This document shows positions 50,294 through 58,875 of a DNA stretch of 64,000 nucleotides, piece by piece. How positions within the stretch are numbered: the stretch's first letter is position 1; every line of letters starts with the position of its first letter. The translations under genes and the position numbers were made by a program. The DNA is taken from positions 1,973,001-2,037,000 of the forward strand of contig NZ_AP022822.1 of assembly GCF_011397115.1 (NCBI RefSeq). Direction: 5' to 3'. Below the pieces are notes generated by a model. That model was not told the DNA's origin. It worked only from the letters and a program-made list of their open reading frames with translations, and did no database searches. This stretch comes from Enterococcus saigonensis. Lineage in GTDB: Bacteria > Bacillota > Bacilli > Lactobacillales > Enterococcaceae.

Positions 50294-50938
50294 ATGAAAA
50301 TTGGAATTATTGGTGCTACCGGGCACGTTGGCAGCCACCTTGTAAAAGCAGCATTAGCAGATAATCACGACGTTACTGCAATCGTTCGTAGCCCAGAAAA
50401 ATTGCAAGTTTCGGTTCCAGTCTTAAAAAAAGATCTTTTTGCATTAACGACGACAGATTTGACTGCTTTTGATGTTGTTATTGATGCCTTTAATGCCCCG
50501 CTAGGAAAAGAAGAACTCCACCAAACAAGTTTGCTTCATTTAGCGAAAATTTTAAGTGGAACAGCAGTATGGTTGATCGTTGTCGGCGGCGCATCTTCTT
50601 TATATTTAAGCGCTGAACGCTCCAAACGCTTATTGGATACCATCCCAGCTAATTCGCCAATTTATCCAACTGCGTCAAATATGGCACAAGCATTGGCTGA
50701 ATTAAAGAAAGTATCAAATAGTACTTGGACATATGTTTCACCTGCGGCTAATTTTATTTACAAAGCACCTTATACTGGTAAATATCAGATTAATAAAGAT
50801 ATCTTAGAAAAAGACTCTGCTGGAAAAAGTGAGGTCAGCATGGCGGATTACGCCAAAGGAATAATGGATTTAATCAAACACCCACAAAAGAATATTCATA
50901 TAAGTATTGCTGGAGACAGCTCAAATTATTCAGCGTAA
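50294..50938 (+). CDS. NmrA-like NAD(P)-binding protein, 214 aa
   Basis: Atypical short-chain dehydrogenase-like protein. MKIGIIGATGHVGSHLVKAALADNHDVTAIVRSPEKL is the GxxGxxG nucleotide-binding motif, followed by VVIDAFNAPLGKE and WLIVVGGASSLYL. The SxxxYxxxK catalytic set is not apparent, as expected of NmrA/YwnB-like redox-sensor or epimerase-like proteins. ATG 50294 follows GAGGAGGCG at good spacing. Stand-alone gene; function unknown. Confidence 0.82.
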   Translation: MKIGIIGATGHVGSHLVKAALADNHDVTAIVRSPEKLQVSVPVLKKDLFALTTTDLTAFDVVIDAFNAPLGKEELHQTSLLHLAKILSGTAVWLIVVGGASSLYLSAERSKRLLDTIPANSPIYPTASNMAQALAELKKVSNSTWTYVSPAANFIYKAPYTGKYQINKDILEKDSAGKSEVSMADYAKGIMDLIKHPQKNIHISIAGDSSNYSA

Positions 50939-50944
50939 ACGTAA

Positions 50945-50979
50945 AGAAAAACCACGACTTTAACCGTCGTGGTTTTTCT
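50945..50979. terminator. bidirectional terminator
   Basis: AACCACGAC pairs with GTCGTGGTT around TTTAACC, flanked by A- and T-runs, between convergent genes. Confidence 0.88.
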
Positions 50980-50993
50980 ACTCATTAAATCGC

Positions 50994-51797
50994 TTAAAGC
51001 GCAAATAATTCACTTGCTTGATCTGGATCTGTATCATAAATTTTAAAGTTATAATCTACACCTAGATCATGTTCTTTTAAAACATTTTTCATAGTCAAAT
51101 GGGCAAGCTCTTTCATGTTGTTTTCTTTACTTAAATGTCCCAAATAAATCCGTTTGGTGTTATCCCCAATAATATCAGTCATAACCAAGGCACCATCTTC
51201 ATTTGACAAATGTCCCCGATCTCCTAAAATTCGTTGTTTTAAACTCCAAGGATAAGGACCCATTCGTAACATTTCCAAATCATGATTACTTTCTACTAAA
51301 TAGGCGTCTGCATCGCGAATAATTCCGCGGACATGATCGCTACAATAGCCTGTATCTGTCAGCATGACAAACGATTTGCCATCTTTATGAAAACGATAAA
51401 ATTGTGGCGCAGCTGCATCATGGGAAACACCAAAACTTTCAACATCCATATCACCGAACGTTAATACTTTACCCATTTCAAAAATGTGTTTTTGTGCGAC
51501 ATCAATTTTGCCCAGCATTCCTTCCATTGCTTGCCAAGTTCCTTCATTGGCGTAAATATCTAGTCCGTATTTCCGCGCCAAAACACCTACTCCATGAATA
51601 TGGTCGCGATGTTCATGCGTTACCAAGATTGCATCTAAGTCAGCAGGATTTTTGCCAACTTCTGCCAGCAATGATGTAATTTTCTTGCCAGAAAGACCGG
51701 CATCAACCAGCAATCGTTTTTTTTCACTTTCAATATACAAAGAATTACCAGAACTGCCACTGGCTAAAACACTGATTTTTAAAGCAGCTTCTACCAT
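50994..51797 (-). CDS. walJ: WalJ/YycJ metallo-beta-lactamase-fold hydrolase, 267 aa
   Basis: Last gene of the walRKHIJ operon. Beta-lactamase-fold metal-binding motif VTHEHRDHIHGV is intact, with VDAGLSGKKI, MLTDTGYCSDHV and YLGHLSKENN as further blocks. YycJ-type proteins are 5'-3' exonuclease-like enzymes linked to DNA mismatch repair and cell-wall coordination. ATG 51797 follows AAGGGAAG, 88 bp after the walI stop. Complete and of the usual length. Confidence 0.93.
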   Translation of the reverse strand: MVEAALKISVLASGSSGNSLYIESEKKRLLVDAGLSGKKITSLLAEVGKNPADLDAILVTHEHRDHIHGVGVLARKYGLDIYANEGTWQAMEGMLGKIDVAQKHIFEMGKVLTFGDMDVESFGVSHDAAAPQFYRFHKDGKSFVMLTDTGYCSDHVRGIIRDADAYLVESNHDLEMLRMGPYPWSLKQRILGDRGHLSNEDGALVMTDIIGDNTKRIYLGHLSKENNMKELAHLTMKNVLKEHDLGVDYNFKIYDTDPDQASELFAL

Positions 51798-51885
51798 CTG
51801 CTAGACTTCCCTTCAACTAAACTAATAAATTAGAGCGTGATTGAACTTGTACCATCACCTTCTAAATGAATTTATTATACATACC

Positions 51886-52755
51886 TTAATTAGTATTTTC
51901 CACTTTTTGTAACGTATTATTTGTAATGATACGATTAGTAAAAGCATTAACTGTTTCAATTTGAATATTATTTTTTCCAGTTCCCACAGCTACTAACCAT
52001 GCAGGTACATAAACGTTTTTGCCACGAACTTGTAAGATCATTACATAAGACAACTGACGCCATAAAATTTTTGATTTTGCCGGTAATTTATTATTGATGT
52101 AAAGTGTATTGACGGCATCTTTTTCACTGTACAACGCCATCTTTTCCCGAAGCTTTTCAATTGCAGATAAATGCGTCTGCATATAACGGGAAACCCGTAA
52201 TAAGCCATCGTTTTCTTCTAAAATTATTTCCATTTTACTTGTATCATCATAAAAGGGAATCCCTTCAAAACTTTGCGCACAAATAATTTCTGGATATTCT
52301 GGATTAGTTAATGATTCATGAGGCACATACATATATTCTTGCCCAAATAAAACTTCACTTGAATCCTTCAAAAAAGAATTCACATTTTCTTTGGTCTCTT
52401 TACTATCTTTAATGTAAAAATTTGTACTTGGCGTATAGATAAATTGACTCTGATTTTCTCCTGAAAAATTCAAACCATTGTTAAATGCCGCACCATTTTT
52501 TTCTTTTGCACTACCAACAGCATCAGCCATATTGGTGGGGACTGCTGCTAAATAATATCCCTCTTTTACCTTAGAAGATAATTCCCCTTTAATGCTAATT
52601 TCATCAGCTTCTAAACGTTGCACAATGTCGATTTTCTGATTTGTACTAGAAACATTTCCTTCTTCATTTTTAGTAGCATGGTAAATGTTGAATAAAAAGA
52701 TATTCACTCCAAGAAATGCTAAGAAGAAGATCCATTCGATTTTTTTAAAATCCAA
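51886..52755 (-). CDS. walI: WalI/YycI regulatory membrane protein
   Basis: Single-pass membrane protein, 289 aa, with an N-terminal helix (WIFFLAFLGVNIFLFNIY) and an extracytoplasmic domain. With WalH it restrains the WalK kinase. The start MDFKKIEWIFFLAFLGVN is the YycI N-terminus; it uses TTG at 52755, immediately after the walH TAA, preceded by a G-rich site. This translational coupling through a weak start probably keeps it in step with WalH. Confidence 0.92.
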   Translation of the reverse strand: MDFKKIEWIFFLAFLGVNIFLFNIYHATKNEEGNVSSTNQKIDIVQRLEADEISIKGELSSKVKEGYYLAAVPTNMADAVGSAKEKNGAAFNNGLNFSGENQSQFIYTPSTNFYIKDSKETKENVNSFLKDSSEVLFGQEYMYVPHESLTNPEYPEIICAQSFEGIPFYDDTSKMEIILEENDGLLRVSRYMQTHLSAIEKLREKMALYSEKDAVNTLYINNKLPAKSKILWRQLSYVMILQVRGKNVYVPAWLVAVGTGKNNIQIETVNAFTNRIITNNTLQKVENTN

Positions 52756-54081
52756 TTAATCCGCCCCCGCTTCTTGCTGAATTTTAGCTATTAGACTATC
52801 ATAGGAATACCAATTACCATCATAGCGAATATACCACATTGGTACTAAATCAACGACACCGCTAGTGGCAGATAAATCTTGACGTACATAAGCAATGACT
52901 AACGATTGAATCAAACTTTGATCTACCCCCATATAAGCTAAATTTTCAATAATTGTGTGGCTAGGGGGCAATTCTACAACTTCATCTGAGGGAATCGGTA
53001 CTTGAATGGCATTCATACTTGATAGAATTTGGACTGGCAAAGCACCGTTGTCGGTTTTGCTTTCGCTATTTACCTTTAAATTGACTTCTCCTTGATAGGC
53101 ATCCCCAAATACGGGATAACCCTCGACAAAAATGCGATAAGTAATTTCATCTTTATCGCGATCAAAATAACGTAGGTTTCCTAAGTTGGCACCAAGGCGG
53201 GTAATATAGCTGAAACTTTGCGAATAAATATCACCTTCCCCACCGCTTAAATCAATTTCACCACGAAAATCAATGAGTTGCTTATCTTCTTGAATACTCA
53301 TATTTTCAGTACCGTCATACAATACGAGATTACTCGTTTCTTCGTTCATTTTTACATCTTGCGGATTAGTAAAAAAGGCGTCACGAAAGGTTGTATAAGA
53401 TAAATTGGAGGCAATATAACTATACCGTTTCAATTTAACAGGAGTTTGCGTATTGTATTGCATACTACTGATACGATTTTCTTCATTCATTTGCATCCAA
53501 TTCTTTTCAGCCGCTTGACTTACTATTTGTGTAATTTTCAACTCATCAATGGTTATTGGTACTTCTACAATTTGATGACGCCGCATATTGACAAACCGAA
53601 TTTGATGGCTACCAAAATCAATCTGAGCTTTGGTAAAATGAACATCTTGCAGTTTATCCAGCGCTAAATCTAAATTGAACATTTCCACGTATTCTTTCAC
53701 TAAAAATGGACCAAAATAAGAAAGCTCAACACCATTTTTAATATCCACATCTGCAAAGAAAGCTGCATCATTATCATAGCTCTTTTTTTCTGGGGTACCA
53801 AAACTTGCTTTATTCACTAAATCTTGAATATCACTAATAATTGTATCAGTAGAGGTTTGCTTAATGTTTCCCTCGCCATTTATCCATACTAGGCGCAATG
53901 GCAAAAAAATGTCGGTTGCTTTTCGAATATTTTGAGTTGTACTTACAACTCTTTCAGCCTGTTTATTGGTTTGTAAGTTACTACGAGCAGTCGGACTTAA
54001 CCAAATCATATAAGAAAGATAAAAACTTAATGCGATTAAAAAAATTAAGCCGATACGAATAATACGCTCGGATATTTTCAT
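52756..54081 (-). CDS. walH: WalH/YycH regulatory membrane protein
   Basis: 441-aa protein with one N-terminal membrane segment (RIIRIGLIFLIALSFYLSYMIW) and a large external domain; together with WalI it modulates WalK. MKISERIIRIGLIFLIALSFYLSYMIWLSP fits YycH. Start ATG 54081 overlaps the walK stop (ATGA), with GGGGGA 9 bp upstream; an ATG nine bases earlier is less well placed. Fourth-component spacing is canonical for the wal operon. Confidence 0.92.
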   Translation of the reverse strand: MKISERIIRIGLIFLIALSFYLSYMIWLSPTARSNLQTNKQAERVVSTTQNIRKATDIFLPLRLVWINGEGNIKQTSTDTIISDIQDLVNKASFGTPEKKSYDNDAAFFADVDIKNGVELSYFGPFLVKEYVEMFNLDLALDKLQDVHFTKAQIDFGSHQIRFVNMRRHQIVEVPITIDELKITQIVSQAAEKNWMQMNEENRISSMQYNTQTPVKLKRYSYIASNLSYTTFRDAFFTNPQDVKMNEETSNLVLYDGTENMSIQEDKQLIDFRGEIDLSGGEGDIYSQSFSYITRLGANLGNLRYFDRDKDEITYRIFVEGYPVFGDAYQGEVNLKVNSESKTDNGALPVQILSSMNAIQVPIPSDEVVELPPSHTIIENLAYMGVDQSLIQSLVIAYVRQDLSATSGVVDLVPMWYIRYDGNWYSYDSLIAKIQQEAGAD

Positions 54082-55916
54082 TCCCACCATTCCCCCTCAT
54101 ATGGTTCATAAGGTAATGTAATAAAGAAAGTTGAGCCTTTGTTTTCTTTACTTTCAGCCCAAATAGTACCGCCATGAGACTTAATTACTTCTTTTGAAAT
54201 GGCTAAACCTAAGCCAGTCCCACCTTGTTTTCGAGCTCTTGCTTTATCTACACGATAAAAACGATCAAATACTTTTTGAAGATCTTTTTTCGGAATACCT
54301 AATCCTTGATCTTGGATGCTCAACACAATATTATTATGGGTTTCCATCAAACGAACGATAATAGTACCGCCATCTGGCGAATATTTAATGGCGTTATTCA
54401 TGATATTATCAATCACTTGCATCATTTTATCTGTGTCCACCTCAACCCATAATTCTCGTTTAGTGAACTCTCGACGAATTTTGTATTTTTTCTTTTGGTC
54501 TTGAGAATTCATCATCATATCAAAACGATCCAAAACAAAATTTACTAGTTCATTAAAGTTGATATATTCTAATTGCATAGTGTTTCTACCATTATCCATC
54601 CGCGATAAGTTCAAAAGATCATTAATCATGCGAATCATACGATCTGTTTCATCTAAAGTCACTTTTAAGAAATTAGGAGCAATCTCTTTATCTTGCCAAG
54701 CCCCTTCACTTAAAGCTTCAATGTAACTTCGCATACTAGTTAATGGCGTGCGCAATTCATGGGAAACGTTTGAAACAAACTCACGCCGTTCTTGCTCTGT
54801 TTTCTCCTGTTCAGTAACATCATGCATGACTGCTACCAACCCGCTGATAAACCCTGATTCTCGTCGAATCATTGAAAAATCCGTTCGTAAAATAATCTCA
54901 CTACCATCTACTGCTTCCCGAGAAATTAACATTTCATCGGGATTTTCTAATAATTTACGCAAAGTGTAATCTTCTTCAATATCCAAAAGCTCTAGGATAG
55001 AGTGACCTACAGCTTCTTCACTTGTCACATTCAAAAGATTTATTGCCATTTCATTAATCGTAATCACCTTGCCACGTCTATCAGTAGCAATAACGCCATC
55101 TGTCATATGCGAAAGGACACTATCTAAGCGATTTCGTTCGGCTTCCATGGCTTCTTGGGTTTCTTCAATTCGATCACCCAACTGATTAAATGTTTCTGCC
55201 AGCTGCCCTAATTCATCTTTCCCATAAACAGCGACCTTACGGCTATAATCACCTCTAGCAATTCTTCTTGCTTGTTCTCGCATTTCGCCAATCGGCTGCG
55301 TAATTGACCGAGACACCAATACAGCTACTACAATTGAAATCGCGGCAGCTATAATTGAAGCTGTCACAAAAATCAGAGCTGTATTTTGAATTTCTAAGTA
55401 TTGTTTTTCAATATCACTTTTAATATAAACTGCACCAATAATACTATCCCCGGTGGGAGATTGAATCGGCTGCACATTTATATAGACTCGATTTCCAGTT
55501 GCATCATCAATAGCCATTTCGGATTTTACCGCTAGATCATCAATATCGCGATAATCATTTTTTTTACCTCGAGCACTACGGTCTGAAACATTCGTAGTTG
55601 CCCTGACGATACCTTTTTCATCCACTACCCTAATTTCAATGATATCGCCACTTTTATTCGTATCAATTATTCGCTGGATTGACGCATCTGCTGCATCTGT
55701 GTCTTTATCATTATCCTTGCTCAGTTCTGAGCCAAGCGTGCCAGATAAGCTTGCTGCTTGTCGGTTCATACTGGTGGTAAAACTTTCGATCGTTTTATTT
55801 TCCAATCCGCGAATAAAATACGCCCCGATAATCTCGATCGAAATAATTAAGATCAAGATAAATGCCAGGGCGATTTTAAAGTTCACCGATTGAAAAAAGC
55901 GAACTTTCTTATTCAT
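54078..55916 (-). CDS. walK: sensor histidine kinase WalK
   Basis: 612-aa essential cell-wall sensor kinase. Two membrane helices bracket an extracytoplasmic PAS-like domain (about 35-185), followed by HAMP (SRSITQPIGEMREQARRIARGDYSR), PAS (about 260-370), the dimerisation H-box FVSNVSHELRTPLTSMRSY with the phospho-His, and the ATPase with N-box MNNAIKYSPDGG, G1 IQDQGLGIPKKD and G2 GTGLGLAISKEV. ATG 55916 follows GGAGTAATG, 4 bp after walR. Confidence 0.97.
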   Translation of the reverse strand: MNKKVRFFQSVNFKIALAFILILIISIEIIGAYFIRGLENKTIESFTTSMNRQAASLSGTLGSELSKDNDKDTDAADASIQRIIDTNKSGDIIEIRVVDEKGIVRATTNVSDRSARGKKNDYRDIDDLAVKSEMAIDDATGNRVYINVQPIQSPTGDSIIGAVYIKSDIEKQYLEIQNTALIFVTASIIAAAISIVVAVLVSRSITQPIGEMREQARRIARGDYSRKVAVYGKDELGQLAETFNQLGDRIEETQEAMEAERNRLDSVLSHMTDGVIATDRRGKVITINEMAINLLNVTSEEAVGHSILELLDIEEDYTLRKLLENPDEMLISREAVDGSEIILRTDFSMIRRESGFISGLVAVMHDVTEQEKTEQERREFVSNVSHELRTPLTSMRSYIEALSEGAWQDKEIAPNFLKVTLDETDRMIRMINDLLNLSRMDNGRNTMQLEYINFNELVNFVLDRFDMMMNSQDQKKKYKIRREFTKRELWVEVDTDKMMQVIDNIMNNAIKYSPDGGTIIVRLMETHNNIVLSIQDQGLGIPKKDLQKVFDRFYRVDKARARKQGGTGLGLAISKEVIKSHGGTIWAESKENKGSTFFITLPYEPYEGEWWE

Positions 55917-55920
55917 TCCA

Positions 55921-56625
55921 TTACTCCTGTTCCGGATTGCGCAAGTAGTAACCTACGCCTCTTCGTGTCACTAAATAATTGGGATGACTTGGATTATCTT
56001 CAATTTTTTCTCGTAAGCGTCGGACTGTTACGTCAACGGTGCGAACATCTCCAAAATAATCATAACCCCATACAGTTTGTAATAAGTGCTCTCTAGTCAT
56101 TACTTGGCCAATATGTTTTGCCAAATAATGTAACAACTCAAATTCCCGATGGGTTAATTCAATAGCCTCACCATTTTTCATAACCATGTATGCTTCTGGT
56201 TGAATAGTCAAATCCCCAATAACAAGTTCGGAGTTTGGTGCTTCTTCAACTTCTTTAGCCGCAGTAGATCCACGTCGTAAGTTAGCTTTAACTCGCGCTA
56301 CGAGTTCACGGTTAGAAAAAGGCTTGGTTACATAATCATCTGCCCCTAATTCCAAGCCTAAAACTTTATCGATTTCAGAATCTTTAGCTGTCACCATGAT
56401 AATTGGCATATCATAGTTTTTGCGAACTTCCCGCGCTACTTCTAATCCATCAATTTTGGGCAACATTAAATCCAATAAAATCAAGTCCGGCTCGACTTCT
56501 TTCACTTTTTCCAGAGCTTCTTCTCCATCAAAAGCAGTGTGTACCTCATAACCTTCCTTGGTTAAATTGAATTTGACGATATCTGAAATTGGTTTCTCAT
56601 CGTCAACAACTAATATTTTCTTCAT
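55921..56625 (-). CDS. walR: response regulator WalR
   Basis: 234-aa OmpR-type regulator controlling autolysins and cell-wall turnover. Receiver domain KILVVDDEKPISDIVKFNLTKEGYEV with phospho-accepting Asp in DLILLDLMLPKIDG; C-terminal winged helix ELTHREFELLHYLAKHIGQVMTREHLLQTVWGYDYFGDVRTVDVTVRRLREKIE, the WalR hallmark. ATG 56625 follows AAAGAGGTG; TATAAT at 56672-56667 is a likely -10 box. First gene of walRKHIJ. No htrA gene follows the operon here. Confidence 0.97.
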   Translation of the reverse strand: MKKILVVDDEKPISDIVKFNLTKEGYEVHTAFDGEEALEKVKEVEPDLILLDLMLPKIDGLEVAREVRKNYDMPIIMVTAKDSEIDKVLGLELGADDYVTKPFSNRELVARVKANLRRGSTAAKEVEEAPNSELVIGDLTIQPEAYMVMKNGEAIELTHREFELLHYLAKHIGQVMTREHLLQTVWGYDYFGDVRTVDVTVRRLREKIEDNPSHPNYLVTRRGVGYYLRNPEQE

Positions 56626-56734
56626 TAGAAGACACCTCTTTATGCTTCTTTAAATTTGTCTACACTATTATAACTCATTTTGACAGGCATTTCATTAAAT
56701 GGGAAATTTACTGCTCTATCAACCTTTTGAAACT

Positions 56735-56810
56735 AAAAAGCTTAACAAAAGAATAAGAATTTTATCTTCTAACATTGCTGATAAAATTCTTTTTCAATTG
56801 TTAAGCCTTT
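56735..56810 (-). terminator. terminator of degV
   Basis: GCTTAACAA (about 56738) pairs with TTGTTAAGC (about 56806) with a further AGAATTTTATC/GATAAAATTCT stem, followed by TTTTTAG on the minus strand. It is a long two-part hairpin upstream of walR and past degV. Confidence 0.7.
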
Positions 56811-56824
56811 GTCTTTTATAATTT

Positions 56825-57682
56825 TCAATCCAACGCTTGAATCCCAAAACCCAACAATCCTGGTCCGGTATGCACCACTAATGCAGGAGAAATTTGTCCA
56901 AAGAAAAATTCTTTTACTTGAGGAAATTCTTTTTTTAAAACTTCCATCATCATTTTTGCTTCTTCCAACGCATCGCCATGGGCTATCGCCAAACGTATCT
57001 TTTGGTGATTTCCTACTGCTGCACGAATCAAACTCAAAGATTTTTCCAAACTTTTCTTACGTCCTCTCGCTTTAGCCACGGTGTAATAAATCCCTTCATC
57101 ATTACATGAAATAATTGGATTCAATTTTAATGCATTTCCTAAAATTGAAGCTACCAAACCAATTCGCCCGCCCTTTTGCAGATACTCTAAAGTAGCTACA
57201 TTGAAATAGACTTTATTTTGCAAGACTTCTTTTTCCAACTGTGTAATGAGTTCTGAAAAGGATAATCCTGCCTGTAAAAGATCTGTTGCGCGAATCGCTT
57301 GTAATCCTGCACCAATTCCAATATTTTTAGTATCAAAAGCATACGTAGTCAAACCTTCATAATGTTCCCCTAAAAGACGAACAGCGTTATTTGTACCACT
57401 TAAACCACCTGAAATTGTAATAGCTAGGACGTGTGTATAGCCATCTTTTTTTATTTGATCAAAAATTTTGTTAATCGTATCGCCATCTGGTAGAGAAGTT
57501 GATGGAATCTCTTGACTTAATTTCGCATAAATTTCTTCTGGCGTAATATCTACTTTATCGGTATATTCGCGATCTTTATAAATAATTTTTAAAGGAATAG
57601 TGTACATATGATGGGCATCAATTATTTCTTGCGGTACATCTGTTCCAGAATCAACTAGTAATGCAATTTTTTCTTTAGTCAT
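56825..57682 (-). CDS. degV: DegV-family fatty-acid-binding protein, 285 aa
   Basis: DegV (FakB-like) proteins hold a fatty acid for phosphorylation by the FakA kinase. MTKEKIALLVDSGTDVPQEIIDAHHMYTIPLKI, TSLPDGDTINKIF (the TSxP fatty-acid carboxyl site), ISGGLSGTNNAVRL and FFGQISPALVVHTGPGLLGFG match. Length is standard. ATG 57682 follows AAAGGAG and overlaps the DUF1836 gene by 8 bp, so the two are co-transcribed. Confidence 0.92.
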   Translation of the reverse strand: MTKEKIALLVDSGTDVPQEIIDAHHMYTIPLKIIYKDREYTDKVDITPEEIYAKLSQEIPSTSLPDGDTINKIFDQIKKDGYTHVLAITISGGLSGTNNAVRLLGEHYEGLTTYAFDTKNIGIGAGLQAIRATDLLQAGLSFSELITQLEKEVLQNKVYFNVATLEYLQKGGRIGLVASILGNALKLNPIISCNDEGIYYTVAKARGRKKSLEKSLSLIRAAVGNHQKIRLAIAHGDALEEAKMMMEVLKKEFPQVKEFFFGQISPALVVHTGPGLLGFGIQALD

Positions 57683-58241
57683 TATTTTCTCCTTTTCGTA
57701 AATAATCAATCTCACAACTAATAACCTTTTCAGCTAAAATTTTATTGGCAAAAGCAATCGTAGCTGTTCGAGCAGCTAAGTAAGCAAACGGAATCGGTTC
57801 TGTAGGGTAACTTACACCTTTTCCTTGTGCTTGGCGGGCAATCAAGTGAATTGCACTTTCTTGTTCGCGACAAAAAAAATCGTAAGCTTCTCGGATTCCA
57901 TCAGTTCTTCCTTGAAAAACGATTGCCTCTTTTATTTCTGGAATTGTTAAGACTTGCTTTAATGCTGTAATGGCTAATAAAAACGCAACGTGAGTCCTCG
58001 TGTAACGTTTTTTTATAGGTGGGGGAATTAATCCCAATTTAACGTAATTATTCACCATCGATTTGGTTAAAAGTGGGTGCTTATCGCCGGTTGTTACTGG
58101 TGATAGATATTGGTCCACCAATTGAATTACTTGATCCATATATAATTCCAAGTCAGGTAATTGATCCCAACGTGGCAAATGGAACTCCTTAATCTCTTCG
58201 CCCCACTTTTTTAAAGCTTCATTTTGAAAAATAGCATTCAT
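57675..58241 (-). CDS. DUF1836 protein (MerR-like HTH), 188 aa
   Basis: LPRWDQLPDLELYMDQVIQLVDQYLSP is the DUF1836 signature; TKSMVNNYVKLGLIPPPIKKRYTRTHVAFLLAITALKQVLTI reads as a MerR-like helix-turn-helix. The function is unknown but DNA binding is plausible. Start ATG 58241 follows AGAGGG. It overlaps degV, a recurrent neighbour in Firmicutes, so it may regulate lipid or envelope genes. Confidence 0.82.
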   Translation of the reverse strand: MNAIFQNEALKKWGEEIKEFHLPRWDQLPDLELYMDQVIQLVDQYLSPVTTGDKHPLLTKSMVNNYVKLGLIPPPIKKRYTRTHVAFLLAITALKQVLTIPEIKEAIVFQGRTDGIREAYDFFCREQESAIHLIARQAQGKGVSYPTEPIPFAYLAARTATIAFANKILAEKVISCEIDYLRKGENND

Positions 58242-58651
58242 TCTTAATCCCTCTAAAAAAATTCTAATAATTATATAAAGTAGTTTTGAAAACTAGATAA
58301 AACATATCATATTTTCTGTAGCAAAACTAGTGATTAAAGGAAAATTTTAGAAGTTATCTTATGAAAATCGAATCGTAATAATAAATTTCAACCAAAAAAA
58401 GACCTGTCGGCGGGGAACCGACAGGCAGGAGTAAAAATGAAAAAGTGTTAGGGTTTGTCTTAAAAAAGACAGGTTATTGTTGGTACTCTTGTATAGTACC
58501 CAGAAAATGTGAAAAAAGTGTGAATGAAATTTTCTTCCTCTGTAAAGTTTTTCTTGCGATTAATTAATTTTAGATAAAAATATTTTCTTTTTATTCTTGC
58601 AATTTTAAAAACAGAGTGCTAACATAAAAAAGTACTTTTGTGAAAGTATTT
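58242..58651. other. intergenic region with hairpins before tRNA-Lys
   Basis: No protein gene is seen. Minus strand TATAAT near 58270 may be the DUF1836 -10 box. CCTGTCGG (58403-58410) pairs with CCGACAGG (58418-58425), with an A-run on its left, so it can terminate minus-strand transcription. GGTACT-ATACAAG-AGTACC (58482-58500, minus sense) is another palindrome; a short plus-strand frame ATGAAAAAGTGTTAG after AGGAGT encodes only four residues. A possible tRNA promoter is not clear. Confidence 0.4.
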
Positions 58652-58724
<73 letters not shown>

Positions 58725-58741
58725 TTGGGTGCCAAACCCAC

Positions 58742-58807
58742 ACCACCGGTATGATCTCGGCGTCTTTTAGACGTTTCGAAGAGACTGTACGCGGTGGTAT
58801 TTTTTTT
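58742..58807 (+). terminator. tRNA-Lys terminator, large hairpin
   Basis: ACCACCG (58742) pairs with CGGTGGT (58792-58798), with an inner GTC/GAC stem, followed by eight T residues. The stem is far longer than usual for a terminator. Confidence 0.75.
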
Positions 58808-58821
58808 ATTACAACAAAATA

Positions 58822-58865
58822 ACAGCGATTAAAAAGAACTCTTGGGTATTACCTTTTAATCGCTG
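58822..58865 (-). terminator. terminator of the GH2 gene
   Basis: CAGCGATTAAAA pairs perfectly with TTTTAATCGCTG around a 19-nt loop, 11 bp past the GH2 stop. Confidence 0.8.
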
Positions 58866-58875
58866 GATGAAAATT

